Shown here: positions 1 to 6,191 of the stretch, in pieces
How the letters are laid out: each line of letters starts with the position of its first letter
How positions within the stretch are numbered: position 1 is the first letter of the stretch
From: Ferruginibacter sp.
Lineage (GTDB): Bacteria; Bacteroidota; Bacteroidia; Chitinophagales; Chitinophagaceae
DNA: 9,508 nucleotides
Reading direction: 5' to 3'
Assembly: GCA_018882645.1 (NCBI GenBank)
Contig: VERM01000043.1
Span: forward strand, 1 to 9,508
Translations under genes and position numbers: made by a program
Notes under the pieces: generated by a model
The model's database searches: none
What the model saw: the letters and a program-made list of their open reading frames with translations, nothing else
What the model was told of the DNA's origin: nothing

Positions 1-687
1 TATTAATATACCTTCTCTACTAAAATCAAATTGGTGAATTACCTTTAAAAAATCATCGGTAGTATCAAAGAAATAACTTTCCATGTTAAATAATTTCGCC
101 TTCGCACTAATTTCTTTTCCGATGCCAATTAATCTATTTATTCCATGTGTTTGGAAATAATTTGCCATTAAATCGTATACATTCTCAGAGCCTGTTTGCA
201 TGAAATCAGAAACAATGACCGTTTTGCGATCGTGTTTCTGCTGTTTTAAAAAATCAACAGCAATAAACAAAGATGAAAGATCGGCGCTGTAACTATCATT
301 GATGATATCGCACTGATTTATGCCTTGTTTAAGTTCCAGACGCATCTCAATCGGACGAATTTCCTTCAATCGGCTGGATATGATATCGGGGTTGATTTTC
401 AGATATAATGCAACGGTGAAGGTTGTAATGGCATTATGAATAGAAGCATCATCCGAAAAAGGAATAAAAAAATGAAAATCATTTTGATGTATCCTTATGC
501 AAATAGAGGCGCTATCGGTTTGTTTTTCAATTTTATACACATGCACATCCGCTTCAGGATGAGTACCCCAGGAGAAAGCAGATAGAGTATCATTCTTATT
601 TTGCCTGAATTGAGTAACGGCTTCATGCAACAAAGAATCATCTTTTGGATAGATGATTACTTTGTTGTTTGACAACAGAGAAAGCTT
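1..687 (-). pseudogene. murF: In-frame continuation of murF after the TAA (central/C-terminal MurF region, cut by window edge)
   Basis: Translating on from the stop in the same frame gives 229 further codons with no other stop up to the window edge. The peptide begins KLSLLSNNKVIIYPKDDSLL and has the MurF C-terminal-domain motif NDSYSADLSSL (encoded near 277-309), followed by an IAVDFL...KTVIVSDFMQTGSEN stretch. This is what is expected directly after GFNSLREKI in the Bacteroidota MurF family, where an acidic residue usually sits at the place of the stop. The break is therefore a single-codon nonsense change (GAA to TAA would suffice), not a frameshift or deletion. No ATG lies near the break; the fifth codon after the stop is TTG, a possible re-initiation codon given that murF itself starts with TTG. 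Either this is an early pseudogene, a split gene, or a base-call/assembly error. An alanine racemase domain may follow off the left edge. Confidence 0.75.
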
Positions 688-1320
688 TTAGTCTATTTTT
701 TCACGGAGGGAGTTGAATCCTTCTGAATGAGCATCTCCAATAAAAGTGATTATCCCAATATCAGGTCTTATGATTTTTTCCAGTCGCTGCATCTCTCCCG
801 AAAGAGAAATGCCTGCTTCAAATATCCCCAGGTTGTCTTCTGTTCCCATTTGCCAGACACTCAAAGGAACACCAATCTGTGAGTTGTAACTCTTTGGACT
901 TCTTACAATCTGATAATCATTAGACAGCAGATGATATAGCCATTCTTTTACTATTGTTTTCCCATTGCTTCCGGTAATTCCAATAACAGGGTATTGAAAT
1001 TGATTGCGGTGAAAGGAGGTAAGAGATTGCAGTGCATCCAAAACGTTATTGACTTTTAAAAAACCGGCATCAGGATATTTTATCAGATCATCTGATGAAA
1101 AAGAGTCGTCCACAACAAAATTGAGCACTCCTTTCTTGTAAGCGTCCTCAATAAAATCGGATCCTTTTCTTCGCTCTCCGGAGATGGTAAAAAAGAGAGA
1201 GGCGGGAGGAAAAGAAATTTTTCGACTGTCAAATAAAATATCTTCAATGAGCATTTGCTGCCCCTTCTGAAGCCATTGAGCTCCTATAATATCTGATATA
1301 TGATCAACCTTATAATTCAA
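688..1320 (-). CDS. murF: MurF ligase (UDP-MurNAc-tripeptide:D-Ala-D-Ala ligase), N-terminal half, ended by a premature in-frame stop
   Basis: MurF adds D-Ala-D-Ala to the UDP-MurNAc tripeptide in the cytoplasm, using ATP, as the last soluble step of the peptidoglycan precursor. The 210 residues read here hold the N-terminal substrate domain (DSRK at 31-34), the ATP-binding loop GITGSNGKT (114-122), the conserved SYNSQIGVP stretch (144-152), EAGIS (168-172) and GDAHSEGF (195-202). The reading frame then meets TAA at 688-690, about halfway through the usual MurF domain, and homologous sequence carries on in frame (next entry). The start codon is TTG: an in-frame TAA at 1324-1326 rules out anything further upstream, and MNYKVDHISD matches where family members begin. 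There is no Shine-Dalgarno sequence. It is the fourth gene of the gldF-gldG-terC string, 19 nt after terC. In Bacteroidota this ligase is often fused to alanine racemase; that part would lie beyond the window. Identity is confident; whether a working protein is made is not. Confidence 0.88.
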   Translation of the reverse strand: MNYKVDHISDIIGAQWLQKGQQMLIEDILFDSRKISFPPASLFFTISGERRKGSDFIEDAYKKGVLNFVVDDSFSSDDLIKYPDAGFLKVNNVLDALQSLTSFHRNQFQYPVIGITGSNGKTIVKEWLYHLLSNDYQIVRSPKSYNSQIGVPLSVWQMGTEDNLGIFEAGISLSGEMQRLEKIIRPDIGIITFIGDAHSEGFNSLREKID

Positions 1321-1339
1321 AACTTAGGGTTTGAATATT

Positions 1340-2293
1340 TTATTCGATAACATCTTTTGGAGTACCTTTCTTCTGATGGTAAATAGAATAAACTATGGAT
1401 CCGGTTATACAAAGAAGAATAACGCCTAATGATATCATAACCTGAACGTGTTTGGGTATCCAGGCAATCCAGTGCTCCACAAGCATTTTTATGCCAATAA
1501 ATACCAGCACAATGGCAATGCCCTGTTGTAAATAATCAAATTTAGATACTGCACCCCTCAATAGAAAAAACAAACTTCTCAATCCCAAAACAGCAAAAAT
1601 ATTGGAAGTGTATATGACCAATTTTTCTCTTGAAATCCCCATCACTGCCGGAATGGAATCAAGTGCAAAAACCAAATCAATGGCTGCCAGTAACACCACT
1701 ACTACAAAAAGCGTGGTATATACCGGGCGTCCGTTTTGCTTGATGATGTATTTACCATCACCATCTGTGGGGGCCAGTGGCAAAAACTTTTTTAAAAACT
1801 TGTATATTTTGGAATCGTGGGGATCAAATTCTTCCTCTTCGTTGGATGCGAACATTTTGTAGCCCGTATATAATAAAAACAATCCAAAAATATATAGAAC
1901 CCATTCGAATCGCTCTACTAAAGAAACCCCTATGGTAATAAATAAAATTCTGAAAAATATTGCCATTAGAATCCCAATCAGCAAAACCCTTCCATAAAAT
2001 TTCTCTCTTACTTTAAAGGATGAAAATATCAGGATAAAAACAAAAATATTGTCGACACTCAGACTCCATTCCATCAGATATGCACTCAGATACTCCAATG
2101 CGATTTTATCCCCTTCCTCATACCATAAAAATCCAAAGAAAGACAAAGCCAGAAGAACCCAGAAAGCTGTCTGTATCATAGCCGTCTTGTAACTTATGAT
2201 TTTGTCTTTTTTATTGATCAACCCTAAATCAAATGCCAACGCCAATATAATGATTGAGCCAAACACCGTGTATAACAAAAACTGATGAGTCAT
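1340..2293 (-). CDS. TerC/Alx-family integral membrane protein (metal homeostasis)
   Basis: A polytopic inner-membrane protein of 317 residues, the usual size for the Alx/TerC family. About nine hydrophobic segments are visible (roughly 6-24, 42-58, 78-92, 101-123, 131-147, 194-216, 226-246, 256-276, 284-304). Family signatures are clear: MEWSLSVDNIFVF (74-86, with E75, D81 and N82), AAIDLVFALDSIPAVMGIS (203-221, with D206 and D212) and YTSNIFAVLGLRSLFF (228-243). The acidic residues inside membrane segments are thought to contact metal. A cytosolic-looking acidic loop, NEEEEFDPHDSK, lies at 151-162. Characterised relatives include Alx of E. coli (manganese export, alkaline induction) and TerC of tellurite-resistance loci; no other ter gene is present, so general manganese homeostasis is the better guess than tellurite resistance. 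It starts 2 nt after the gldG stop and is followed 19 nt later by murF, so it is probably cotranscribed with both. Family call is firm, substrate is inferred. Confidence 0.92.
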   Translation of the reverse strand: MTHQFLLYTVFGSIIILALAFDLGLINKKDKIISYKTAMIQTAFWVLLALSFFGFLWYEEGDKIALEYLSAYLMEWSLSVDNIFVFILIFSSFKVREKFYGRVLLIGILMAIFFRILFITIGVSLVERFEWVLYIFGLFLLYTGYKMFASNEEEEFDPHDSKIYKFLKKFLPLAPTDGDGKYIIKQNGRPVYTTLFVVVVLLAAIDLVFALDSIPAVMGISREKLVIYTSNIFAVLGLRSLFFLLRGAVSKFDYLQQGIAIVLVFIGIKMLVEHWIAWIPKHVQVMISLGVILLCITGSIVYSIYHQKKGTPKDVIE

Positions 2294-2295
2294 TA

Positions 2296-4023
2296 TTAAG
2301 TGAATTTTCTTTTTCTTACGAAAACAAAAACCGCCGCAAAAATCACAACCATGCTTACAGGCACAATAATGTTGATTGATTGCCAGAAATATTTTTCCGA
2401 TTCTGTTTTTTTTGCATCCAGAAGATATGGAGTATAATCTTTTGATTTGGCTTCTATGATACCATTTTCATCCACCAGATAATCCAGGCAATTCAGGAGA
2501 AAATCTTTGTTTGAAAAAGTAAAACTTCGGTTGGGATCAAAGGTATATTTATTGGTACCCATTGGTGTCGGAATATTGTTGAATTTCTCGTTTAAAACAA
2601 TATCACCATCAGAAACTACAATCATTTTGTTGTCTTCAGCACAGACCGATTTAAAAACACCTCCATTTTTTTTTATGGAGTCATTCATCACGGCTGTTAG
2701 CCTATTGGCATACAATGAACTGAATTTTCCCTCAAGCAGAACGGCAGCGGGGATATCCGGCGTTCTGTATTTTTGATCTTGAGGTGCAATTACATTTTGA
2801 GCACCACTGATTAATGCAGGTGTTCCAATTTTTCGGGCGTTGGGGGAAGAATACAGCAAAACAGTTTTTCGGATTCCTTTGGCGTCTACGGTATCTATAG
2901 AATTGACAAATCTCCCTGAAACCAACCCGAGGTTTTTATTGATTGAATGATTATTGGCAGAATTTAACAAAGGAAAATAATTCCAAGGCAAGAGTTCAAA
3001 CTGTCCGTTTCCGCTGATGTCAAACGGAAGATAATCACATTGCAAATCCATTATCAAATCGGTATTGATACGAACCCCATATTTAAACAATTGATCTTCA
3101 ATATTCAGACCCCGATCGTATGCAATGACCTCGTTCTTTATTTCCAAACTGTCTGTTTCAGCATCAAGACGATCAATACACATGAATACCTTTCCTCCAT
3201 TCATAATGTATTGATCCAGTTTTAATTTTTCATACTCACCGAACTTCTCTTTGGGCTTTACCAACAATAAGGCATTCATTTCTTTGGGAATCTGAGATTG
3301 ACCTAAAAGATTCACAGTAAAAAAATCATAATTGGGTTTGATTGCATTTTCGACCATATCAAATGTCTCATACTCTACAGGCTCTCCATTTCCTATGGCA
3401 TATCCTATAATTGGCTTCTTGTTTTTTGTTATCTTACCAATCGCATTTACTATCTTATACTCCATCATGGCTTCAATACTGTTGATAACAATAGCCGCAT
3501 TGTCATCGGATAAGCTTTTGACTTTTGCAGGAAGCAATGAAACATAATTAAAAGTATCTTTATAATGAACGATGGCAATAGGATAAGCCCATGACTGTTG
3601 TTGCCCCTCTTTGAGTTGTGATGTTAAATTAATGGGTTGAAGAAAATCAAAAAACCGCTGATCATTTTCAATCTTTTCAGCATAACTGATACCCATTCCT
3701 GGAAATGTATCAGAAGGTGATACAAATTTATACTGCAAATTGAGACCTGCGATTTCTTTTGCTTCAGATAAAAAATCTTGTGTTACCGATGAGATTCGTT
3801 TGTACCATCCGGGATATTCTCCTTTCAATAAAACTTCAATTCGTACCGGTTCTTCCATCGATCTCAGTATTGTTCTGGAATCTTTGCTGATGGTAAACCT
3901 TTTTTCATTTGTCAGGTCGATTCTTGTATGTTTTACAGATGCAACCCAGTTGATAGCAATCAAAAGAGGCACAAAGAAAGCCCACCACCACTTGCTGTTC
4001 CATATTTTTTTTAATCCTCTCAT
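2296..4023 (-). CDS. gldG: Gliding-motility ABC transporter auxiliary subunit GldG
   Basis: GldG is the large auxiliary component of the GldA-GldF-GldG ABC transporter, needed for gliding in Flavobacterium johnsoniae; what it transports is not known. The 575-residue protein has the expected architecture: a short basic N-terminus, a membrane anchor at about 12-30, then the conserved RIDLTNEKRFTIS stretch (34-46), a long extracytoplasmic region of the ABC-transporter auxiliary type (about 45-545), and a C-terminal membrane segment (about 550-569) ending in the basic tail RKRKFT. Length fits the family. The ATG overlaps the gldF stop as ATGA, indicating translational coupling, and terC follows 2 nt after its TAA. 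The ATPase gene gldA is not in the window; in F. johnsoniae it is also separate from gldFG. Many non-gliding Bacteroidota keep gldFG, so the genes alone do not show that the host glides. Confidence 0.95.
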   Translation of the reverse strand: MRGLKKIWNSKWWWAFFVPLLIAINWVASVKHTRIDLTNEKRFTISKDSRTILRSMEEPVRIEVLLKGEYPGWYKRISSVTQDFLSEAKEIAGLNLQYKFVSPSDTFPGMGISYAEKIENDQRFFDFLQPINLTSQLKEGQQQSWAYPIAIVHYKDTFNYVSLLPAKVKSLSDDNAAIVINSIEAMMEYKIVNAIGKITKNKKPIIGYAIGNGEPVEYETFDMVENAIKPNYDFFTVNLLGQSQIPKEMNALLLVKPKEKFGEYEKLKLDQYIMNGGKVFMCIDRLDAETDSLEIKNEVIAYDRGLNIEDQLFKYGVRINTDLIMDLQCDYLPFDISGNGQFELLPWNYFPLLNSANNHSINKNLGLVSGRFVNSIDTVDAKGIRKTVLLYSSPNARKIGTPALISGAQNVIAPQDQKYRTPDIPAAVLLEGKFSSLYANRLTAVMNDSIKKNGGVFKSVCAEDNKMIVVSDGDIVLNEKFNNIPTPMGTNKYTFDPNRSFTFSNKDFLLNCLDYLVDENGIIEAKSKDYTPYLLDAKKTESEKYFWQSINIIVPVSMVVIFAAVFVFVRKRKFT

Positions 4024-4745
4024 TTATTGCGGATGAAATTTTTTACCGTTAGTAAAAAGAAGAATAAGATAATGCTGAAAAAATATACCAGATCTCTGGA
4101 GTCGATAACGCCCTTACTGATGCTTTTATAATGGAAGTCTATTCCCAGCATTTCAATATAATAATCATATGTTCCTTTAAACACAGGAAGTTTACTTATA
4201 GCATTAAAACCAAAGTATAAAATGAGACAAAAAAAAGCCCCGCCTAAAAAAGTCATCACTGCATTGCCGGAGAGGCTGCTGCAAAACAAGCTTATCGATG
4301 CATATACTGAACCTAAAATAAAAAGTCCAAGGTAGCTGCCTGCAATACCCCCTGTATCAATCTCACCTGTGGTACTGAGTGATTGAATCGTAATTACGTA
4401 TGTAAGTGTGGGTAAAATAACAAAAAGCAGTACGATGATTAAAGAAAAATACTTTCCCAGAATAACCTGATAGGGATGAAGCGGTCTTGTTCGTAAAATT
4501 TCAATCGTTCCGGATTTATATTCATCAGAAAGAGACCACATGGAAATGGCCGGAATCAAAAACAGAAGTACCCAGGGCGCCAATGAAAAAAAGCCATCCA
4601 AATTGGCAAACTTGTTTTCGAAAATACTGCTGTCTTTTAAAATGAAAAGAAATAAGCCATTGATCAGAAGAAATAAAACAATAGCAATATAACCCGTAAG
4701 GCTGCTAAACAATTGACCCAGCTCTTTTTTACAAATGCTCCACAT
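4020..4745 (-). CDS. gldF: Gliding-motility ABC transporter permease GldF
   Basis: GldF is the ABC-2-type permease of the Gld transporter and would form the membrane channel with GldG and the ATPase GldA. The 241 residues show six hydrophobic segments (about 18-36, 54-72, 100-120, 136-154, 161-183 and 218-235), the standard count for the class. Between the second and third is the motif DEYKSGTIEILRTRP (74-88), with the E-x3-G-T-x-E core shared by ABC-2 permeases that couple to the ATPase. The N-terminus MWSICKKELGQLFSSLTGYI matches the family's usual start, supporting the ATG at 4745. The TGA stop overlaps the gldG start by 4 nt. It is the first gene of the minus-strand string; a promoter-like site lies about 90 nt upstream (4837-4867). 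Confidence 0.95.
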   Translation of the reverse strand: MWSICKKELGQLFSSLTGYIAIVLFLLINGLFLFILKDSSIFENKFANLDGFFSLAPWVLLFLIPAISMWSLSDEYKSGTIEILRTRPLHPYQVILGKYFSLIIVLLFVILPTLTYVITIQSLSTTGEIDTGGIAGSYLGLFILGSVYASISLFCSSLSGNAVMTFLGGAFFCLILYFGFNAISKLPVFKGTYDYYIEMLGIDFHYKSISKGVIDSRDLVYFFSIILFFFLLTVKNFIRNK

Positions 4746-4954
4746 GATTGAAATATAGATGCAATTTACTATTTATATGCCAATTATTACGCGCTATAAA
4801 TCACTCATTTTCACATTTTTACCCTTGTTTTGATTTCAGAATTACAAAAAACTACAAATGTCACAAATGATTAAGATTAAAAAATGGAATAATTATAAGT
4901 AAAATATTTTTTTTCTGTGATTTTTGTATCCAATTCATCTTTAATTTGTAAAAC
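4746..4954. other. AT-rich intergenic spacer upstream of gldF
   Basis: About 210 nt with no plausible gene on either strand. It is strongly A/T biased with several short runs of A or T. The only item I can support is the promoter-like site listed separately. A short direct repeat (acaaatg, at 4854-4860 and within 4863-4869) occurs close to that site and might be an operator half-site pair or chance. Confidence 0.5.
4837..4867 (-). promoter_or_regulatory. Possible Bacteroidota-type promoter for the gldF-gldG-terC-murF string
   Basis: On the minus strand TTTG (4864-4867) is followed after 19 nt by TAATTCTG (4837-4844). The known Bacteroidota sigma-ABfr consensus is TTTG, about 19-21 nt, then TAnnTTTG, so this differs at one base. 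It would place a transcript start near 4830 and leave a leader of about 85 nt. The surroundings are so AT-rich that a chance match is quite possible. Confidence 0.35.
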
Positions 4955-4982
4955 ACAAAATCCCGCATCAGCGGGATTTTGT
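4955..4982. terminator. Perfect 12-bp hairpin, bidirectional terminator
   Basis: ACAAAATCCCGC (4955-4966) pairs perfectly with GCGGGATTTTGT (4971-4982) around the loop ATCA. The G/C core flanked by A4 and T4 gives a terminator form on both strands. On the minus strand it follows directly after the second copy of the tRNA-Leu 3' end, as if it had been the terminator of a lost tRNA copy. In its present position it would stop read-through from the tRNA unit into gldF. Confidence 0.75.
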
Positions 4983-5000
4983 TGTGCCCGGGACTGGATT
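4983..5000 (-). repeat. Duplicate of the tRNA-Leu 3' end (18 nt)
   Basis: These 18 nt are identical to 5148-5165, the 3' end of the tRNA-Leu gene (part of the T-loop, T-stem 3' side, acceptor 3' strand, discriminator base and CA). Identity stops abruptly at 5001: the T-loop is not completed and no anticodon or D arm follows, so this is a fragment and not a second gene. A duplicated tRNA 3' end is the usual trace of site-specific integration at a tRNA or of loss of one tandem tRNA copy. Confidence 0.8.
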
Positions 5001-5102
5001 AGCTCCGCTGATCCAGATACTCCCACGAGGGGCTTACTCAAAGCCCCCACGGCTTCGCCGTGTAGGACTTTTTACTTGTCTGCTTAGGCAAGCAAGCTTG
5101 CC
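4994..5102. repeat. Cluster of short palindromes next to tRNA-Leu
   Basis: Four hairpins lie almost end to end. CTGGATTAGC (4994-5003) pairs with GCTGATCCAG (5007-5016), with one T-G pair. GGGGCTT (5029-5035) pairs with AAGCCCC (5041-5047). A compound hairpin has outer arms AAAGCCC (5040-5046) and GGACTTT (5065-5071) and an inner CACGGC-TTC-GCCGTG (5048-5062). GGCAAGC (5087-5093) pairs with GCTTGCC (5096-5102). The third resembles the real tRNA terminator at 5118-5148 in arms and TTC loop, so the two look like diverged copies of one module. No coding potential is credible. It may be a REP/BIME-like repeat that sits beside tRNA genes; I cannot check copy number. Confidence 0.6.
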
Positions 5103-5114
5103 ACGCATCCAATT

Positions 5115-5148
5115 AAAAAAGCCCTCAACACTTCGTGTTGGGGGCTTT
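5115..5148 (-). terminator. Rho-independent terminator of tRNA-Leu
   Basis: Directly 3' of the tRNA on the minus strand, AAAGCCC pairs with GGGCTTT (outer arms, 5142-5148 with 5118-5124) and CAACAC with GTGTTG (inner arms) around a GAA loop, with one A-C mismatch between the arms. A run of T follows at the end of the stem. Position, stability and T-run all fit termination of the tRNA transcript just after its 3' end. Confidence 0.82.
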
Positions 5149-5149
5149 G

Positions 5150-5231
5150 TGCCCGGGACTGGATTCGAACCAGCACACCTCGCGGCGCCGCCACCTGAAG
5201 ACGGTGCGTCTACCAATTTCGCCACCCGGGC
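5150..5231 (-). tRNA. tRNA-Leu, anticodon CAG
   Basis: An 82-nt cloverleaf including the discriminator base. The acceptor stem is GCCCGGG with CCCGGGC (7 perfect pairs). The D arm is GCG-AAATTGGTAGA-CGC. The anticodon stem CCGTC/GGCGG carries the loop TTCAGGT, giving anticodon CAG, which reads CUG. A long class II variable arm, CGCC-GCGA-GGTG, has a GNRA-type loop, as expected for leucine. The T arm is GCTGG-TTCGAAT-CCAGT. The discriminator is A73, the leucine identity base. The following bases are CAA, so the full CCA end is not encoded and must be added. A terminator follows within 2 nt. Confidence 0.96.
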
Positions 5232-5238
5232 GGGTAAA

Positions 5239-5277
5239 GTTTAACGGTTTAAGAGTTTAATGGTTTAGTGGTTAAAC
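5239..5277. repeat. Short tandem repeat upstream of tRNA-Leu
   Basis: GTTTAACGGTTTA (5239-5251) recurs as GTTTAATGGTTTA (5255-5267), one base different with a 16-nt period, followed by a partial inverted copy GGTTAAAC (5270-5277). It begins 8 nt from the 5' end of the tRNA, so it overlaps the region where the tRNA promoter must lie. I found no clean TAnnTTTG here. It could be a simple slippage repeat or bear on tRNA transcription. Confidence 0.5.
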
Positions 5278-5502
5278 TAAAAACCGCTATGCCATAAATC
5301 GTCTGATCAAAAACAAACGGGACGCTAAGTTAAAGTTTTTTGGTTATTCTACTGAGTTTTATACCAAAACGATCTTTCAAATTCAATGTGATTATACATT
5401 AGATGACATTGCCCTATAATATCATATAAATACTGCCGCCCATCATAAATCCTGCAAATGAATGTTCAGAAAAACGGAAATTAATTTATTAAAGAAACCA
5501 GT
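5278..5502. other. Intergenic spacer between tRNA-Leu and yceI
   Basis: With the repeat before it, this makes about 300 nt without a gene, between the divergently oriented tRNA and yceI. It is AT-rich; no open frame with recognisable protein features and no convincing hairpin is seen. The promoter-like box for yceI lies at its right end. Confidence 0.5.
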
Positions 5503-5510
5503 TAACTTTG
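5503..5510 (+). promoter_or_regulatory. Bacteroidota -7 box for yceI
   Basis: TAACTTTG is a perfect match to the Bacteroidota -7 element TAnnTTTG. It ends 26 nt before the yceI ATG, giving a short leader of about 20 nt. The -33 partner is poor: the bases about 19-21 nt upstream are only TTAA-like. It is in the right place for a housekeeping promoter, but 8-nt matches occur by chance. Confidence 0.45.
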
Positions 5511-5536
5511 AAGATCATTAAACTTAAACTTATTAT

Positions 5537-6127
5537 ATGAAACTCGCCAAATTAACATTATTGTCTTTTGCATTATTGATTTCCGGATTGTCATTTGCAC
5601 AAACAACATGGAAACTTGATAACGCCCATTCAAACATAAAATTTACCGTAACCTATCTGGTGGTTTCTGAAATTGATGGAAATTTCAAAACATTCGACGG
5701 ATCAATAACATCCTCAAAAGAAGATTTGTCTGATGCAAACATCAATTTCAGCGTGGATGTTGCCAGCATCAACACAGACAACAGCATGCGCGATCAACAC
5801 TTGTTGGCCGATGATTTTTTTGCAGCTGCGACCTATCCGAAAATGACCTTCAAAAGCACTTCATTTAAAAAGAAAGCCGGCGATAAGTATGAACTGTCCG
5901 GTGACATGACCATCAGAAATGTGACCAAAAAAGTAGTTTTTGATGTGAAATACGGAGGCACGGTTAAAGACAGCTATGGAAATACAAGAGCAGGATTCAA
6001 AGTTCAAGGTAAAATTAACCGGATTGAATATGGTATCAGCTGGAATTCAAAAAATGAAGCCGGAAATGATGTTGTTGGAAAAGATGTTCAATTCAATCTC
6101 AATTTACAGTTTATAAAAAGCAAATAA
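5537..6127 (+). CDS. Secreted YceI-family lipid-binding-type protein
   Basis: A 196-residue protein with a clear signal peptide: basic MKLAK, hydrophobic core to about residue 18, and cleavage most likely after SFA (21|22, before QTTWKL). The mature part is one YceI domain, an extended beta-barrel of the lipocalin-like kind that in characterised members binds isoprenoid-type lipids. Family features are WKLDNAHSNIKFTV (25-38), the V-x-G-x-F-like IDGNFKTFDGSI (46-57), the middle DQHLLADDFFAAATYPKMTF segment and the C-terminal GNDVVGKDVQFNLNLQF. H31 is present; the residue that is often His in the following strand (the H of a typical xHL) is Tyr40. It probably acts in the periplasm, perhaps in stress tolerance; the ligand is unknown. 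A promoter-like box sits just upstream and the LUD-protein gene starts 64 nt after the stop. Confidence 0.93.
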   Translation: MKLAKLTLLSFALLISGLSFAQTTWKLDNAHSNIKFTVTYLVVSEIDGNFKTFDGSITSSKEDLSDANINFSVDVASINTDNSMRDQHLLADDFFAAATYPKMTFKSTSFKKKAGDKYELSGDMTIRNVTKKVVFDVKYGGTVKDSYGNTRAGFKVQGKINRIEYGISWNSKNEAGNDVVGKDVQFNLNLQFIKSK

Positions 6128-6191
6128 CAAATCCGGTTACTCTATCTGATCAGGGTTAATGATGCAGTAACATTTTACTTCAATTTTTATT

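Noticed and set aside
688..690. Alternative genetic code or programmed read-through at the murF TAA
   Set aside because: TAA clearly terminates gldG, terC and yceI in this window, and nothing around the codon resembles a known read-through signal.
4955..5148. CRISPR array
   Set aside because: The repeated units here are palindromes of different sequence and spacing with no regular repeat-spacer pattern.
5034..5225. Minus-strand open frame of 63 codons starting MAKLVDAPSSGGG
   Set aside because: This is the tRNA-Leu sequence itself read as protein, a well-known false gene call.
4984..5244. Plus-strand open frame of 86 codons over the tRNA region
   Set aside because: It runs antisense through the tRNA-Leu gene and the palindromes; the peptide is low-complexity and reflects tRNA and hairpin sequence.
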